Shown: positions 28,091 through 38,105 of the stretch, piece after piece
Position numbering within the stretch: the first letter of the stretch is position 1
How the letters are laid out: each line of letters starts with the position of its first letter
Source: Mucilaginibacter rivuli
Lineage (GTDB): Bacteria > Bacteroidota > Bacteroidia > Sphingobacteriales > Sphingobacteriaceae
Direction of reading: 5' to 3'
Length of the DNA: 64,000 nt
Assembly: GCF_019391655.1 (NCBI RefSeq)
Contig: NZ_JAHXPQ010000007.1
Location: forward strand, 62,001 to 126,000
The notes under the pieces: generated by a model
Databases searched by the model: none
Told to the model about the DNA's origin: nothing
What the model saw: only the letters and a program-made list of their open reading frames with translations
Program-made: the position numbers and the translations under genes

Positions 28091-30219
28091 GTATCAGAAC
28101 CAACATATTAGTAAGGGTTTACCTGGCGTTTGGGTTGATCTTGCTATTCGCCCTGGCGGTTGTTGTGCAACTGTACAGGGTTCAGTTCGTTCAGGGTAAA
28201 AAATGGAAGAGCATGGCCGATAGCATGTCTACCAAATATGTGAACGTAGAGGCTGCCCGTGGAAATATCTTCTCGGCGGATGGCAGCCTGCTGGCTACAT
28301 CGGTACCCGAGTATGATGTGCACATGGATATGCTGGCAGGTGGTATTGCCGATGATCATGTTTTTTATAGCAAAGTAGATTCGCTGGCGCTTAAAATGTC
28401 GCAGTTTTATAAAGACAAAACACCGCAGGAGTATTCCCGCATGTTCCGCGATGCGCGTAAGGATAGCTCACGCTATGTGCTTATCCACAAAGCGGTAACC
28501 TATCAGGATCTGAAAGTGATCCGCAAATTTCCGTTGTTTAGTTTAGGCAGAAAGCAAGGCGGACTGATCGTGGATCAGAAAAACAGGAGGATACTGCCTT
28601 TCCGCTCACTGGCTTACCGTACCATTGGCTATAAAAACGAGAACGTTAAAAATCCCGTTGGCCTTGAAGGAGCTTACGCCAGTTATATTAATGGCGAAAA
28701 CGGAAAACGTTTGGTGCAGCGTATTGCCGGCGGTACATGGCGCCCCGTTAATAACGGTGGCGATGAAGAGTATGCCGCTAAAGATGGCGCGGATATCATA
28801 TCCACTATTGATGTGAACCTGCAGGATGCCGCGCAGGCCGCGCTTAAAAAACAATTAATATTTAACCAGGCAGATCATGGCTGCGTGGTGCTCATGGAGG
28901 TTGCTACAGGGCATATTAAAGCCATTGCCAATTTTACCCGTTCAAAAGATGGCGATTACCAGGAAAAGCTGAATTATGCTATTGCTGATGCTGCCGATCC
29001 GGGCTCGACATTTAAAATGGCGAGCTACATGACGCTTTTTGATCAGCATAAGATAGATACCAATACCATTATCAATACCATGGGCGGTAAATACAAAATA
29101 CCCAAAGGCCCCATGATAAGTGATGTGGAGCATGATAACTACGAAATGACTGCTAAAAGGGCATTCGAAGAATCATCCAACGTAGCTGCTGCGCGTTTTG
29201 TTTATGATCATTATTATAATAGCCCGCAACAGTTTACCGATAAGCTTTACAGCTATCATTTGAACGAAAAATTAAAATTGCAGATCCCCGGCGAAGGTAT
29301 GCCTGTTGTTAAAAATCCAAAAAATAAAAGCTGGAATAATAACTATACCCTTCCGGAGATGGCATACGGCTATGAAATGGCCATGACGCCTTTGCAGATG
29401 CTGGCCTTCTATAATTCGGTACCAAATAATGGTAAAATGATAGCGCCAATTTTTGTTAAAGAGATACGCCGTTTAGGAAATACTGTTGAGCAGTTCCAGG
29501 CCCGTGTCATCAATGAAAAAGTTTGTTCTGATGCCACGCTTGGTAAAATGCGCGCTTTGTTGGAAGGCGTGGTAACCGAAGGTACAGCTAAAAATCTCTT
29601 CAAAGGTGCGCGTTATACCGTTGCCGGTAAAACAGGTACAGCCCAAATTGCAAAACGTAATGCCAGCGGCAAAATAACTTTTGGTAATAAAGATGGCTCA
29701 TCAACATATCAGGCTTCATTCTGTGGGTATTTTCCTGCTAATCATCCTAAATACTCCATGATTGTTGTAATTAATCATCCAACAGCGGGTTCATACCTGG
29801 CCGCATTGGTGGCGGGTCCGGTGTTCAGGGCTATTGCGGATAAGGTGTACAGCAGCGATCTGGATATTAACCAGGGTAACGCAACCCGCTTTGTAGGTAA
29901 CACACAGCAGCCAAAAATTAAGACCGGCGATACCAAAGCGGCACAGCAGGTATTCAACAAATTGGGCATAAAACCCTTGTTCGCCAATAATACCGCCACT
30001 ACAGTTGATACCAGTAACGGTGTGGCTTACGATGAAGAAAAATATAAAAAAGGTACTGTACCCGGCGTAACAGGCATGGGCCTCAGCGATGCATTATATG
30101 TAATGGGCAACGCAGGTTATAAAGTTACGGCACGTGGCAGCGGGGTAGTGGTAAGGCAATCAGTAACGGGTGGCAGCGCTATTCCTAAAGGGTCTAAAAT
30201 ATTAATTGAATTGGAATGA
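28087..30219 (+). CDS. ftsI: Division-specific penicillin-binding protein (transpeptidase) with PASTA domain
   Basis: 710 residues: N-terminal membrane helix (about 9-30), pedestal domain, then transpeptidase with the three active-site motifs Ser307-TF-Lys310 (PGSTFK), SSN at 363-365 and KTGT at 515-518. A single C-terminal PASTA domain (about 656-710, VPGVTGMGLSDALYVM...) follows. It cross-links septal peptidoglycan together with FtsW. PASTA-bearing FtsI is normal in Bacteroidota and unlike E. coli FtsI. It overlaps ftsL and murE by four bases each (ATGA). Confidence 0.95.
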   Translation: MSIRTNILVRVYLAFGLILLFALAVVVQLYRVQFVQGKKWKSMADSMSTKYVNVEAARGNIFSADGSLLATSVPEYDVHMDMLAGGIADDHVFYSKVDSLALKMSQFYKDKTPQEYSRMFRDARKDSSRYVLIHKAVTYQDLKVIRKFPLFSLGRKQGGLIVDQKNRRILPFRSLAYRTIGYKNENVKNPVGLEGAYASYINGENGKRLVQRIAGGTWRPVNNGGDEEYAAKDGADIISTIDVNLQDAAQAALKKQLIFNQADHGCVVLMEVATGHIKAIANFTRSKDGDYQEKLNYAIADAADPGSTFKMASYMTLFDQHKIDTNTIINTMGGKYKIPKGPMISDVEHDNYEMTAKRAFEESSNVAAARFVYDHYYNSPQQFTDKLYSYHLNEKLKLQIPGEGMPVVKNPKNKSWNNNYTLPEMAYGYEMAMTPLQMLAFYNSVPNNGKMIAPIFVKEIRRLGNTVEQFQARVINEKVCSDATLGKMRALLEGVVTEGTAKNLFKGARYTVAGKTGTAQIAKRNASGKITFGNKDGSSTYQASFCGYFPANHPKYSMIVVINHPTAGSYLAALVAGPVFRAIADKVYSSDLDINQGNATRFVGNTQQPKIKTGDTKAAQQVFNKLGIKPLFANNTATTVDTSNGVAYDEEKYKKGTVPGVTGMGLSDALYVMGNAGYKVTARGSGVVVRQSVTGGSAIPKGSKILIELE

Positions 30220-31679
30220 GGTTATTGAGCGACATATTAGCAGGCATACCCGCAACCGAGTTGCAGGGCAGCGCCGACATGGAGATCGTATCCATCGCTT
30301 TTGATTCCCGTAAGGTGATCAAAGGCTCGCTTTTTGTTGCCGTAAAAGGTACCCAGTCTGATGGGCATGATTTTATCGATACCGCTATCGCGAATGGTGC
30401 TTCTGCTATCATCTGCGAAGACCTGCCTGCGCATACCGCAGCCGAAGTCGCCTTTATCATGGTTGCCGATTCGGCCGCCGCGCTGGGTTTGGCCGCCGCT
30501 AATTTCTTTGATAAACCATCCGAAAAGTTAAAATTGGTTGGCGTTACCGGTACGAATGGTAAAACCACTGTAGCAACATTATTGTACCAGTTGTTTCGCG
30601 ATCTTGGTTATAAATGTGGCTTGCTATCTACTGTAGAAAATCAGATCAACGGCCAGATCATCCCATCAACACATACCACGCCCGACCAGGTGGAGCTGAA
30701 TAAGCTGTTGGATGAAATGGTGATAAAAGGCTGCGATTACTGCTTTATGGAAGTAAGCTCGCACGCCGTAGTGCAGCACCGTATTGAGGGTTTAACTTTT
30801 TCGGGTGCGATATTCACCAACCTCACCCATGATCACCTCGACTATCACAAAACGTTTGATAATTACCTGAAGGCTAAAAAAACTTTCTTTGATACATTGC
30901 CAAAAAGCGCTTTTGCCCTTACCAATATTGATGATAAGAACGGCGAAGTAATGCTACAAAATACCAAGGCTCACAAAAAAAGCTACGCCCTGAAAAGCAT
31001 GGCCGATTACAGGGCTAAGATATTAGAGAACCAATTTGGAGGCCTGCTTTTGCAGATCAATAACGAGGAGGTTTGGTTTAAAATGGTAGGGAGCTTTAAC
31101 GCATACAACCTGTTGGCAGTTTACGCAACCGCTATGCTTTTAGATCAGGATAAGGCCAAAGTGCTGGTATCGCTCAGTAAATTAAAGGGTGCCGAGGGGC
31201 GTTTCGATTATTTTATATCGCCCAACAAAGTGATTGGCATAGTTGATTATGCGCATACGCCCGATGCCGTGCAAAATGTGCTGAGCACCATTCAAAACAT
31301 CCGTAAAGGAACTGAAAAGGTGATCACGATAATAGGTTGTGGTGGCGACAGGGATAAAACCAAGCGCCCGGTAATGGCAAAAGTGGCCTGCGAATGGAGC
31401 GATAAAGTTATTCTGACATCGGATAATCCACGGTCAGAAGATCCCGGCCAGATCATTAAGGATATGGAAGCAGGTGTAGGCCCTTCGCAGCAACGCAAAA
31501 CACTAAGCATAGCCAACAGGCGCGAAGCCATCAAAACCGCATGCCATTTAGCCGAGCCCGGAGACATTATCCTGCTTGCCGGAAAAGGACATGAGAAATA
31601 CCAGGAAGTAAAAGGCGTAAAAAGCCATTTTGATGATAAAGAAGAATTAATCAACGCCTTTAACCAACTAATCAATTAA
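30216..31679 (+). CDS. murE: UDP-MurNAc-tripeptide synthetase (meso-DAP adding)
   Basis: 487 residues. The Mur ligase P-loop TGTNGKTT is at 111-118, the central-domain ligase block includes THDHLDYH, and the C-terminal domain carries DNPR at 403-406. That is the known signature for meso-diaminopimelate (rather than lysine) selection. It adds the third residue to UDP-MurNAc-L-Ala-D-Glu in the cytosol. The presence of dapA at 44043 agrees with DAP use. Confidence 0.96.
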   Translation: MRLLSDILAGIPATELQGSADMEIVSIAFDSRKVIKGSLFVAVKGTQSDGHDFIDTAIANGASAIICEDLPAHTAAEVAFIMVADSAAALGLAAANFFDKPSEKLKLVGVTGTNGKTTVATLLYQLFRDLGYKCGLLSTVENQINGQIIPSTHTTPDQVELNKLLDEMVIKGCDYCFMEVSSHAVVQHRIEGLTFSGAIFTNLTHDHLDYHKTFDNYLKAKKTFFDTLPKSAFALTNIDDKNGEVMLQNTKAHKKSYALKSMADYRAKILENQFGGLLLQINNEEVWFKMVGSFNAYNLLAVYATAMLLDQDKAKVLVSLSKLKGAEGRFDYFISPNKVIGIVDYAHTPDAVQNVLSTIQNIRKGTEKVITIIGCGGDRDKTKRPVMAKVACEWSDKVILTSDNPRSEDPGQIIKDMEAGVGPSQQRKTLSIANRREAIKTACHLAEPGDIILLAGKGHEKYQEVKGVKSHFDDKEELINAFNQLIN

Positions 31680-31681
31680 AC

Positions 31682-32923
31682 ATGCTTTACTATCTGTTTA
31701 ATTATTTGAATCACAATTTTAATATCCCGGGAACGGGTGTGTTTCAATACATCACGTTCCGTACGGCAATGGCGGTTATTACCTCTTTGTTTATTACTAC
31801 GGTGTACGGCAGGAGGCTGATTGATTATTTGCATAAAAAACAGGTAGGCGAAACGGTAAGGAATTTAGGCTTAGAGGGCCAAATGCAAAAGCAGGGCACA
31901 CCAACAATGGGTGGTATCATTATCCTGATGGGTATCCTCATCCCTACGTTGTTATTTGCCAAACTCGAAAATATTTATGTTATCCTGATGGTGGTAACCA
32001 CTGTTTGGTTGGGTGCCATCGGTTTTTTAGATGACTATATCAAAGTGTTTAAAAAGAATAAAGAAGGTTTAGCAGGCAGGTTTAAGATAGTGGGGCAGGT
32101 AGGTTTAGCGCTCATTATTGGCTGGACAATGTACTTTAACCCCAATATTGTTACGCGCCAGGAAGTAAAGCTGCCTGTAAAATATGATTTGCCGGTATCA
32201 TACCACATGCGTGGGAATAAAGAGGTATTAACGCAGGATGTTAAATCGACCAAAACCACCATGCCGTTCTACAAGAACAATGAGTTTGATTATGCCAAGG
32301 TGATCAAGTTTATGGGTGCCAAAACAGATCATTACTCGCTGTTGGTGTATATGATTTTTGTTATAGGCATCATCACTTTCATATCAAATGGTGCAAACCT
32401 AACCGATGGTATTGATGGGTTGGCAACGGGAACTTCGGCAATTATCGGGGTTACACTGGCTATACTGGCCTACGTATCGGGTAACACTGTTATTGCCGAT
32501 TACCTCAACATTATGTATATCCCCGATTCGGGCGAGCTGGTGGTTTTTGCGGGTGCGTTTGTAGGTGCTTGTGTAGGCTTTTTGTGGTACAACTCGTATC
32601 CCGCCCAGGTTTTCATGGGAGATACAGGCAGCTTGGCCATTGGCGGTATCATCGCGGCATTTGCCATTATGATCCGTAAGGAGTTAATGATACCGCTGCT
32701 GTGCGGGATTTTTGTGATCGAGAATTTCTCGGTTATCATCCAGGTATCGTGGTTTAAATATACCCGTAAGCGTTTTGGTGAAGGCAGGCGCGTGTTTTTA
32801 ATGTCGCCATTGCATCATCACTTTCAAAAACGCGGTTTCCATGAAGCTAAGATCGTTACCCGCTTCTGGATCATCGGGATCATACTGGCAGTAGTAACCA
32901 TCATCACGTTAAAATTGAGATAG
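31682..32923 (+). CDS. mraY: Phospho-MurNAc-pentapeptide transferase
   Basis: 413 residues, about ten transmembrane segments. The catalytic-type aspartates are seen in FLDDYIKV and in [10 protein letters not shown], and the C-terminal [11 protein letters not shown] block is intact. It transfers phospho-MurNAc-pentapeptide to undecaprenyl phosphate to form lipid I. The protein is about 50 residues longer than the E. coli enzyme because of a polar insertion at about residues 160-200, a feature often seen in Bacteroidota MraY. Confidence 0.96.
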   Translation: MLYYLFNYLNHNFNIPGTGVFQYITFRTAMAVITSLFITTVYGRRLIDYLHKKQVGETVRNLGLEGQMQKQGTPTMGGIIILMGILIPTLLFAKLENIYVILMVVTTVWLGAIGFLDDYIKVFKKNKEGLAGRFKIVGQVGLALIIGWTMYFNPNIVTRQEVKLPVKYDLPVSYHMRGNKEVLTQDVKSTKTTMPFYKNNEFDYAKVIKFMGAKTDHYSLLVYMIFVIGIITFISNGANLTDGIDGLATGTSAIIGVTLAILAYVSGNTVIADYLNIMYIPDSGELVVFAGAFVGACVGFLWYNSYPAQVFMGDTGSLAIGGIIAAFAIMIRKELMIPLLCGIFVIENFSVIIQVSWFKYTRKRFGEGRRVFLMSPLHHHFQKRGFHEAKIVTRFWIIGIILAVVTIITLKLR

Positions 32924-32932
32924 AACAGATTA

Positions 32933-34315
32933 ATGACAGAGAACATAAACATATCATTTACACAAACCTCCCCGCAAGGGCAAAGACTTGTTGTGCTTGG
33001 TGCCGGCGAAAGCGGCGCAGGCGCGGCATACCTTGCCATGAAGAAAGGTTATGATGTGTTTGTATCTGATTTTGGGGCTATAGCCGATAAATACAAGGCT
33101 CAATTAAACGAGTGGGGCATCCGCTACGAGGAGCAGCAACATACCGAAGCCGAAATATTGAAAGCTGCCGAAGTAGTAAAAAGCCCCGGCATCCCCGATA
33201 AGGCGCCTATCATTAAAAAGCTGAAAGAAAACAACGTTTCCATCATATCCGAAATTGAGTTTGCGGGCCGCTATACCGATGCTAAAACCATCTGTATCAC
33301 AGGTTCGAACGGGAAGACTACAACAACCAGCTTAACTTACCATATCCTTAAAAGGGCAGGTGTAAATGTAGGTTTAGCAGGTAACATAGGCAAAAGCTTT
33401 GCTTACCAGGTAGCCACGCAAAAGTTTGATTGGTACGTGCTCGAGATCAGCAGCTTTATGCTGGATGACATGTACAAGTTCAAGGCTGATATAGCGGTGT
33501 TGCTAAATATCACCCCCGATCACCTTGACCGTTACGATTATAAAATGGAAAACTACGTGGCATCAAAGTTCCGCATTGTGCAGAACCAAACCGCTGCCGA
33601 CTATTTTATTTATTGTGCCGATGATCCTGAAACAATGAAGGGCATGGCTGAAAGAACTTTTAAAGCGAAACGATTACCCTTTTCAATTGAACACAAAGAA
33701 GAACCCGGCGCTTACCTCGACGGGCAACAGATCAATATACAAACCTCACCATTAGCACATTTTAAAATGTCATTAAACGAGCTGGCCCTGCAGGGCAAAC
33801 ACAACATTTACAACTCAATGGCCTCAGGGATAATCGCCAAAGTGCTCGAACTACGCAACGAAACCGTTCGTGAGAGCATGGCCGATTTCCAGAACATTGA
33901 GCACAGGCTTGAGTTTGTGGCCAATATCTCCGGCATCAGGTTCATTAACGATTCAAAAGCAACCAACGTTAACTCAACCTGGTATGCTCTGGAAAGTATG
34001 AGCAGCGATGTGGTACTGATATTGGGTGGTGTAGATAAGGGGAACGATTACGCCATGCTCACGGAGTTGGTGAAGCAAAAGGTAAGGGCAATAGTTTGTT
34101 TGGGTAAGGATAATAAGCGCATACACGATGCTTTCGAAGATGTGGTGGATATTATTGTGAACACAGCTTCGGCGTCCGAAGCAGCACTGGTGGCTTTCCA
34201 CCTGGCCAAAAAAGGAGATACCGTATTGCTATCCCCAGCCTGCGCCAGTTTCGACCTGTTTAAAAATTACGAAGACAGGGGTAACCAGTTCAAAGCAGCG
34301 GTGAAAGAACTATAA
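32933..34315 (+). CDS. murD: UDP-MurNAc-L-alanine--D-glutamate ligase
   Basis: 460 residues with an N-terminal Rossmann-like domain (VVLGAGESGAGAA), the ATP-binding GSNGKTTTTSL, the NITPDHLDRY block, FINDSKATNVNS and a C-terminal SPACASFDLFKNYEDRG, all MurD hallmarks. It adds D-glutamate to UDP-MurNAc-L-Ala. A repeat-bearing 96-base gap separates it from ftsW, the widest break in the first half of the operon. Confidence 0.97.
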   Translation: MTENINISFTQTSPQGQRLVVLGAGESGAGAAYLAMKKGYDVFVSDFGAIADKYKAQLNEWGIRYEEQQHTEAEILKAAEVVKSPGIPDKAPIIKKLKENNVSIISEIEFAGRYTDAKTICITGSNGKTTTTSLTYHILKRAGVNVGLAGNIGKSFAYQVATQKFDWYVLEISSFMLDDMYKFKADIAVLLNITPDHLDRYDYKMENYVASKFRIVQNQTAADYFIYCADDPETMKGMAERTFKAKRLPFSIEHKEEPGAYLDGQQINIQTSPLAHFKMSLNELALQGKHNIYNSMASGIIAKVLELRNETVRESMADFQNIEHRLEFVANISGIRFINDSKATNVNSTWYALESMSSDVVLILGGVDKGNDYAMLTELVKQKVRAIVCLGKDNKRIHDAFEDVVDIIVNTASASEAALVAFHLAKKGDTVLLSPACASFDLFKNYEDRGNQFKAAVKEL

Positions 34316-34321
34316 GTAAAA

Positions 34322-34404
34322 AGTCCATGGACAATAGATGATGGTCCATGGTAACAAAACATAAAGTAAAAAACAACTATGGACTATGGTCCATGGACTA
34401 TCGA
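34322..34404. repeat. Intergenic TCCATGG-word repeat between murD and ftsW
   Basis: The gap holds AGTCCATGGACAATAG, GATGGTCCATGG and, after an A-rich spacer, GGACTATGGTCCATGG, all built from the palindromes TCCATGGA and CCATGG and the word GGACTATGG. It reaches into the long form of the ftsW frame, which argues for a downstream ftsW start. Confidence 0.55.
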
Positions 34405-34411
34405 CAGAAGA

Positions 34412-35596
34412 ATGGAACTAACAGAAGGTAAACAATACATAGCCACCATGCTAAGCAAAACCCGCGGCGACCGCTGGATATGGCTTATCGTTATTTTATT
34501 GTCTGTAATTTCTATGCTTTCGGTATACAGCGCCATTGGTACTTTGGCCTATAAACAAGGCCGCGTACCCGAGTCTATCCTGATGAAGCATTTCGCCATG
34601 ATAGCCGCCGGTATTGCCTTGATGTATATTTCGCATAAATTGGATTATCGCTATTACGCAGGCATATCAAAACTGTTAATGGTTATTACCATACCCTTAT
34701 TGTTTTATACACTGGTATTTGGCAGCCACATTAACGATGCCAGCCGCTGGATACCTATACCGGGTACAGGCTTAAGCTTCCAATCGTCCGATTTGGCAAA
34801 GCTTGCCCTGATAACTTACCTGGCCCGTTTACTATCGCGTAAGCAAGAAAACATTAAGGATGTTAAAGAATCCTTCATCCCCATTATGGGGTCGGTTTGC
34901 GTGGTGTTTATTTTGATAGCGCTGGCCAACCTTTCTACTGCGTTAATGTTGTTTGGTGTAAGCATTTTATTGCTCATCATAGGTCGTATCAGTATTAAAC
35001 AAATAGCTATTGTATGTTTAGCCGGAGCCGTGTTATTGGCAGGTGTTGTTTTCCTGGGCCCGCGCCGCCACACTTACGCATCGCGTATGCACACCTTCCT
35101 GCACCACGAAAAAGCAAGTTCAGATAAAACATTCCAGTCTGATCATGCCAAAATAGCTATCGCTACCGGCGGTGTGCTTGGTAAAGGCATCGGCAAAAGC
35201 ACCGAAGTAAATTACCTGCCCGAAGCCTACTCTGATGAGATATACGCCATCATTGTAGAGCAAACCGGCATGATAGGCGGCATTATATTAATAGGCCTGT
35301 ATCTGTTCCTGTTGTTCAGGTGCGTAAGGATAGTAACCAAAGCGCCAAAAGCCTTTGGCGCATTACTGGCAGCGGGTTTAAGTTTCAGCTTAACCATACA
35401 GGCTTTTGCCAACATGGCGATAGCAACGGGTTTAGGCCCGGTATCGGGTGTGCCGCTTCCGCTCATCAGTATGGGTGGTACGTCTATCCTGTTTACCAGC
35501 ATAGCGTTCGGCATCATCCTGTCGGTAAGTAAAGATAATGATGAGCCACGAAAAGTAGTAGTTGGAGAGATTAATGATAACGTTCAATTAGCATAA
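34412..35596 (+). CDS. ftsW: Cell division protein / septal peptidoglycan polymerase FtsW
   Basis: About 394 residues of the SEDS family with around ten membrane helices. Conserved elements include the segment with NDASRWIPIPGTGLSFQSSDLAKLALI, the loop Asp/Glu region YLPEAYSDEIYAIIVEQTG and the C-terminal GLGPVSGVPLPLISMGGTS. It polymerises lipid II at the septum with FtsI. The start is uncertain: an ATG at 34379 lies inside the repeat, 34412 is taken here, and 34448 (MLSKTRGD) is also plausible. Confidence 0.93.
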   Translation: MELTEGKQYIATMLSKTRGDRWIWLIVILLSVISMLSVYSAIGTLAYKQGRVPESILMKHFAMIAAGIALMYISHKLDYRYYAGISKLLMVITIPLLFYTLVFGSHINDASRWIPIPGTGLSFQSSDLAKLALITYLARLLSRKQENIKDVKESFIPIMGSVCVVFILIALANLSTALMLFGVSILLLIIGRISIKQIAIVCLAGAVLLAGVVFLGPRRHTYASRMHTFLHHEKASSDKTFQSDHAKIAIATGGVLGKGIGKSTEVNYLPEAYSDEIYAIIVEQTGMIGGIILIGLYLFLLFRCVRIVTKAPKAFGALLAAGLSFSLTIQAFANMAIATGLGPVSGVPLPLISMGGTSILFTSIAFGIILSVSKDNDEPRKVVVGEINDNVQLA

Positions 35597-35601
35597 GGAC
35601 A

Positions 35602-36705
35602 ATGGCAAAAAGGATAATCATAAGCGGCGGCGGTACAGGAGGGCACATCTTCCCGGCTATTGCTATTGCCAATGCTTTGAAAAAGCTCGACCCGAAAACC
35701 GAGATCCTTTTTGTGGGCGCTAACGGCCGTATGGAAATGGAAAAGGTTCCGGCCGCGGGTTATAAAATTATTGGTTTGGATATCCAGGGTATCCAGCGCA
35801 AGTCCGTTGTTAAAAACCTGATGTTCCCTATAAAGCTGATCGGCAGCGTGCGCAAGGCATTGCAGATCATTAAAGATTTTAAACCCGATGCCGCGGTAGG
35901 TGTGGGTGGTTATGCCTCGGGTCCGTTATTGTATGCCGCAGGTTTGAAAGGTATCCCTACGTTAATACAGGAACAAAACTCTTACGCCGGTATCACCAAT
36001 AAATGGCTGGGTAAAAAGGCTGATAAAATATGTGTCGCTTTTGATGGGATGGAGCAATTCTTTCCTGCATCAAAAATTATTAAAACAGGCAATCCCATCC
36101 GTAAAGATTCGGTAGATATCGAAAATAAACGGATGCAGGCGCTGGAGCTGTTAAAGCTTTCGCCGAACAAAAAAACAATACTGGTAACAGGCGGCAGCCT
36201 GGGCGCGGGTACATTAAACAAAAGTGTACTGGCAGGCTTGGATAAAATCATCGCTGCCGATGTGCAGGTAATATGGCAAACAGGCAAGTTCTATTATAAC
36301 AGCATGATGGAGAAATTAGGGTCCGATCATAACCCCAACATCTGTATCATGGAGTTTTTAAACCGGATGGACCTTGCTTACGCTGCCGCGGATATCATCA
36401 TTTCTCGCGCCGGGGCAGGTACCATTGCCGAGTTATGTGTGATCAAAAAACCGGTTATCCTGGTGCCATCGCCAAACGTAGCCGAAGATCACCAGACAAA
36501 GAACGCGCTGGCGCTGGTAGGTACAAACGCCGCGGCTTTTATCCCCGACAGGGATGCCGAGGCAAAACTGATTGATAAAGCACTGGAATTATTAAACGAT
36601 AAAGACAAACAAAAAGAATTAAGCAAAAACATAGGCAAACTGGCAATGCCAAATGCCGATGAGGTTATTGCGAAAGAAGTTATCCAAATAACAAATAACA
36701 ATTAA
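35602..36705 (+). CDS. murG: UDP-GlcNAc--lipid I GlcNAc-transferase
   Basis: 367 residues with N-terminal SGGGTGGHIFPA, the membrane-associating GxGGYASGP region, LIQEQNSYAG and the C-terminal nucleotide-sugar pocket SRAGAGTIAEL with EDHQTKNA. It converts lipid I to lipid II on the inner leaflet. It starts five bases after the ftsW stop and is followed by a hairpin before murC. Confidence 0.97.
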   Translation: MAKRIIISGGGTGGHIFPAIAIANALKKLDPKTEILFVGANGRMEMEKVPAAGYKIIGLDIQGIQRKSVVKNLMFPIKLIGSVRKALQIIKDFKPDAAVGVGGYASGPLLYAAGLKGIPTLIQEQNSYAGITNKWLGKKADKICVAFDGMEQFFPASKIIKTGNPIRKDSVDIENKRMQALELLKLSPNKKTILVTGGSLGAGTLNKSVLAGLDKIIAADVQVIWQTGKFYYNSMMEKLGSDHNPNICIMEFLNRMDLAYAAADIIISRAGAGTIAELCVIKKPVILVPSPNVAEDHQTKNALALVGTNAAAFIPDRDAEAKLIDKALELLNDKDKQKELSKNIGKLAMPNADEVIAKEVIQITNNN

Positions 36706-36708
36706 AGT

Positions 36709-36741
36709 AAGCTTCCCCGGTCCAAAAACGGGGAAGCTTTT
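36709..36741 (+). terminator. Intra-operon hairpin between murG and murC
   Basis: AAGCTTCCCCG and CGGGGAAGCTTTT form an 11-base perfect stem with a nine-base loop and a short T-run four bases past the murG stop, 12 bases before the murC ATG. It looks like a terminator or attenuator inside the dcw operon. Confidence 0.6.
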
Positions 36742-36752
36742 AAAGAGAGAAA

Positions 36753-38105
36753 ATGGAGTTGAGCAACATACAGCGGGTTTATTTAATAGGTATCGGGGGC
36801 ATCGGTATGAGCGGCCTTGCACGGTACTTTAACCACCTGGGCTGTATGGTTTGCGGATATGATAAAACACAAACACACCTCACCGATGAGCTGCAAGCCG
36901 AAGGCATGCACATCGTTTTTGAAGACAAGGCTGAATTGATCCCTGCTGAGTTTCGCCAACCGGATAACGCTACGCTAATTATTTACACACCTGCCATCCC
37001 TAAAGATTCGGTTATCCTGAATTTTTTAAAGGGTAAAGGTTTCGATATCAAAAAGCGTTCGCAGGTATTGGGTATTTTAAGTAAAGGTTCATTCTGCGTC
37101 GCCGTTGCCGGTACACATGGCAAAACCACTACGTCGAGCATGATAGCGCATGTGCTTAAATCGTGTGGTAAAGATTGCTCTGCGTTTTTAGGCGGCATCG
37201 CGTCTAACTATAACACAAATGTGCTGTTCGGCAAAAGCAATATTGTGGTGGTGGAAGCCGATGAGTATGACCGCTCATTCCTGACCCTGCACCCGGATAT
37301 CGCGGTCATCACATCAATGGATGCCGACCACCTGGATATATACGGCGATCATTCGCATTTAACCGATTCCTTCAAACAGTTTGCATCGCAACTGAAAGAA
37401 GGCGGAAAATTGATCTATAAAAAAGGTTTGCCATTGGATACTGGCTTAACATATTCGATAAAAGAAGATGCTGATGTAATGGCAAAGAATATCCGTATCG
37501 CAAACGGCTCCTTTTGGTTCGATTTTGATAACGGCACAGTTACCATAAAAGATATTGAACTCGGCATCGCGGGAACGCATAACGTGGAGAATGCCACTGC
37601 CGCTATACAGGCCGCGCTGTTTGTTGGCTGCGATCCCGAAGCGATAAAAGCCGCGCTGGTTTCTTTCCGTGGTGTTAAGCGCCGGTTTGAATATGTTGTT
37701 AAAACGTCGGAGCATATTTACATTGATGATTACGCGCACCATCCCGAAGAGTTGCGTGCTTGCATCTCATCAGTAAAAAAACTGTATCCAAATAAAAAGT
37801 TGACTACAATTTTTCAGCCGCACCTGTTTACCCGTACCCGTGATTTTGCCGATGGCTTTGCCGAGGTATTAAGCATGAGCGATGAACTGCTGCTGCTGGA
37901 TATTTACCCGGCCCGCGAGCTACCTATTGCTGGGGTGGACTCGGCCATGCTGCTGGATAAAATGACTTTGACAAATAAACGCCTGTTAAGCAAAAGCGAT
38001 GTTGTAGCAACGGTAAAAGCCGGGCAACCCGAACTGCTATTAACTGTAGGTGCAGGAGATATTGACACATTGGTTGAACCCTTAAAACAAGCTTTACATG
38101 TTTAA
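36753..38105 (+). CDS. murC: UDP-N-acetylmuramate--L-alanine ligase
   Basis: 450 residues. The N-terminal GIGGIGMSGLARYF, ATP-binding AGTHGKTTTSSM, EADEYDRSFL and the C-terminal IDDYAHHPEELRA and FQPHLFTRT blocks are typical MurC. It attaches L-alanine to UDP-MurNAc, the first amino-acid step. The murC frame overlaps ftsQ by eight bases. The order murG-murC-ftsQ is the usual one; ddl and murF are not in this cluster. Confidence 0.97.
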   Translation: MELSNIQRVYLIGIGGIGMSGLARYFNHLGCMVCGYDKTQTHLTDELQAEGMHIVFEDKAELIPAEFRQPDNATLIIYTPAIPKDSVILNFLKGKGFDIKKRSQVLGILSKGSFCVAVAGTHGKTTTSSMIAHVLKSCGKDCSAFLGGIASNYNTNVLFGKSNIVVVEADEYDRSFLTLHPDIAVITSMDADHLDIYGDHSHLTDSFKQFASQLKEGGKLIYKKGLPLDTGLTYSIKEDADVMAKNIRIANGSFWFDFDNGTVTIKDIELGIAGTHNVENATAAIQAALFVGCDPEAIKAALVSFRGVKRRFEYVVKTSEHIYIDDYAHHPEELRACISSVKKLYPNKKLTTIFQPHLFTRTRDFADGFAEVLSMSDELLLLDIYPARELPIAGVDSAMLLDKMTLTNKRLLSKSDVVATVKAGQPELLLTVGAGDIDTLVEPLKQALHV

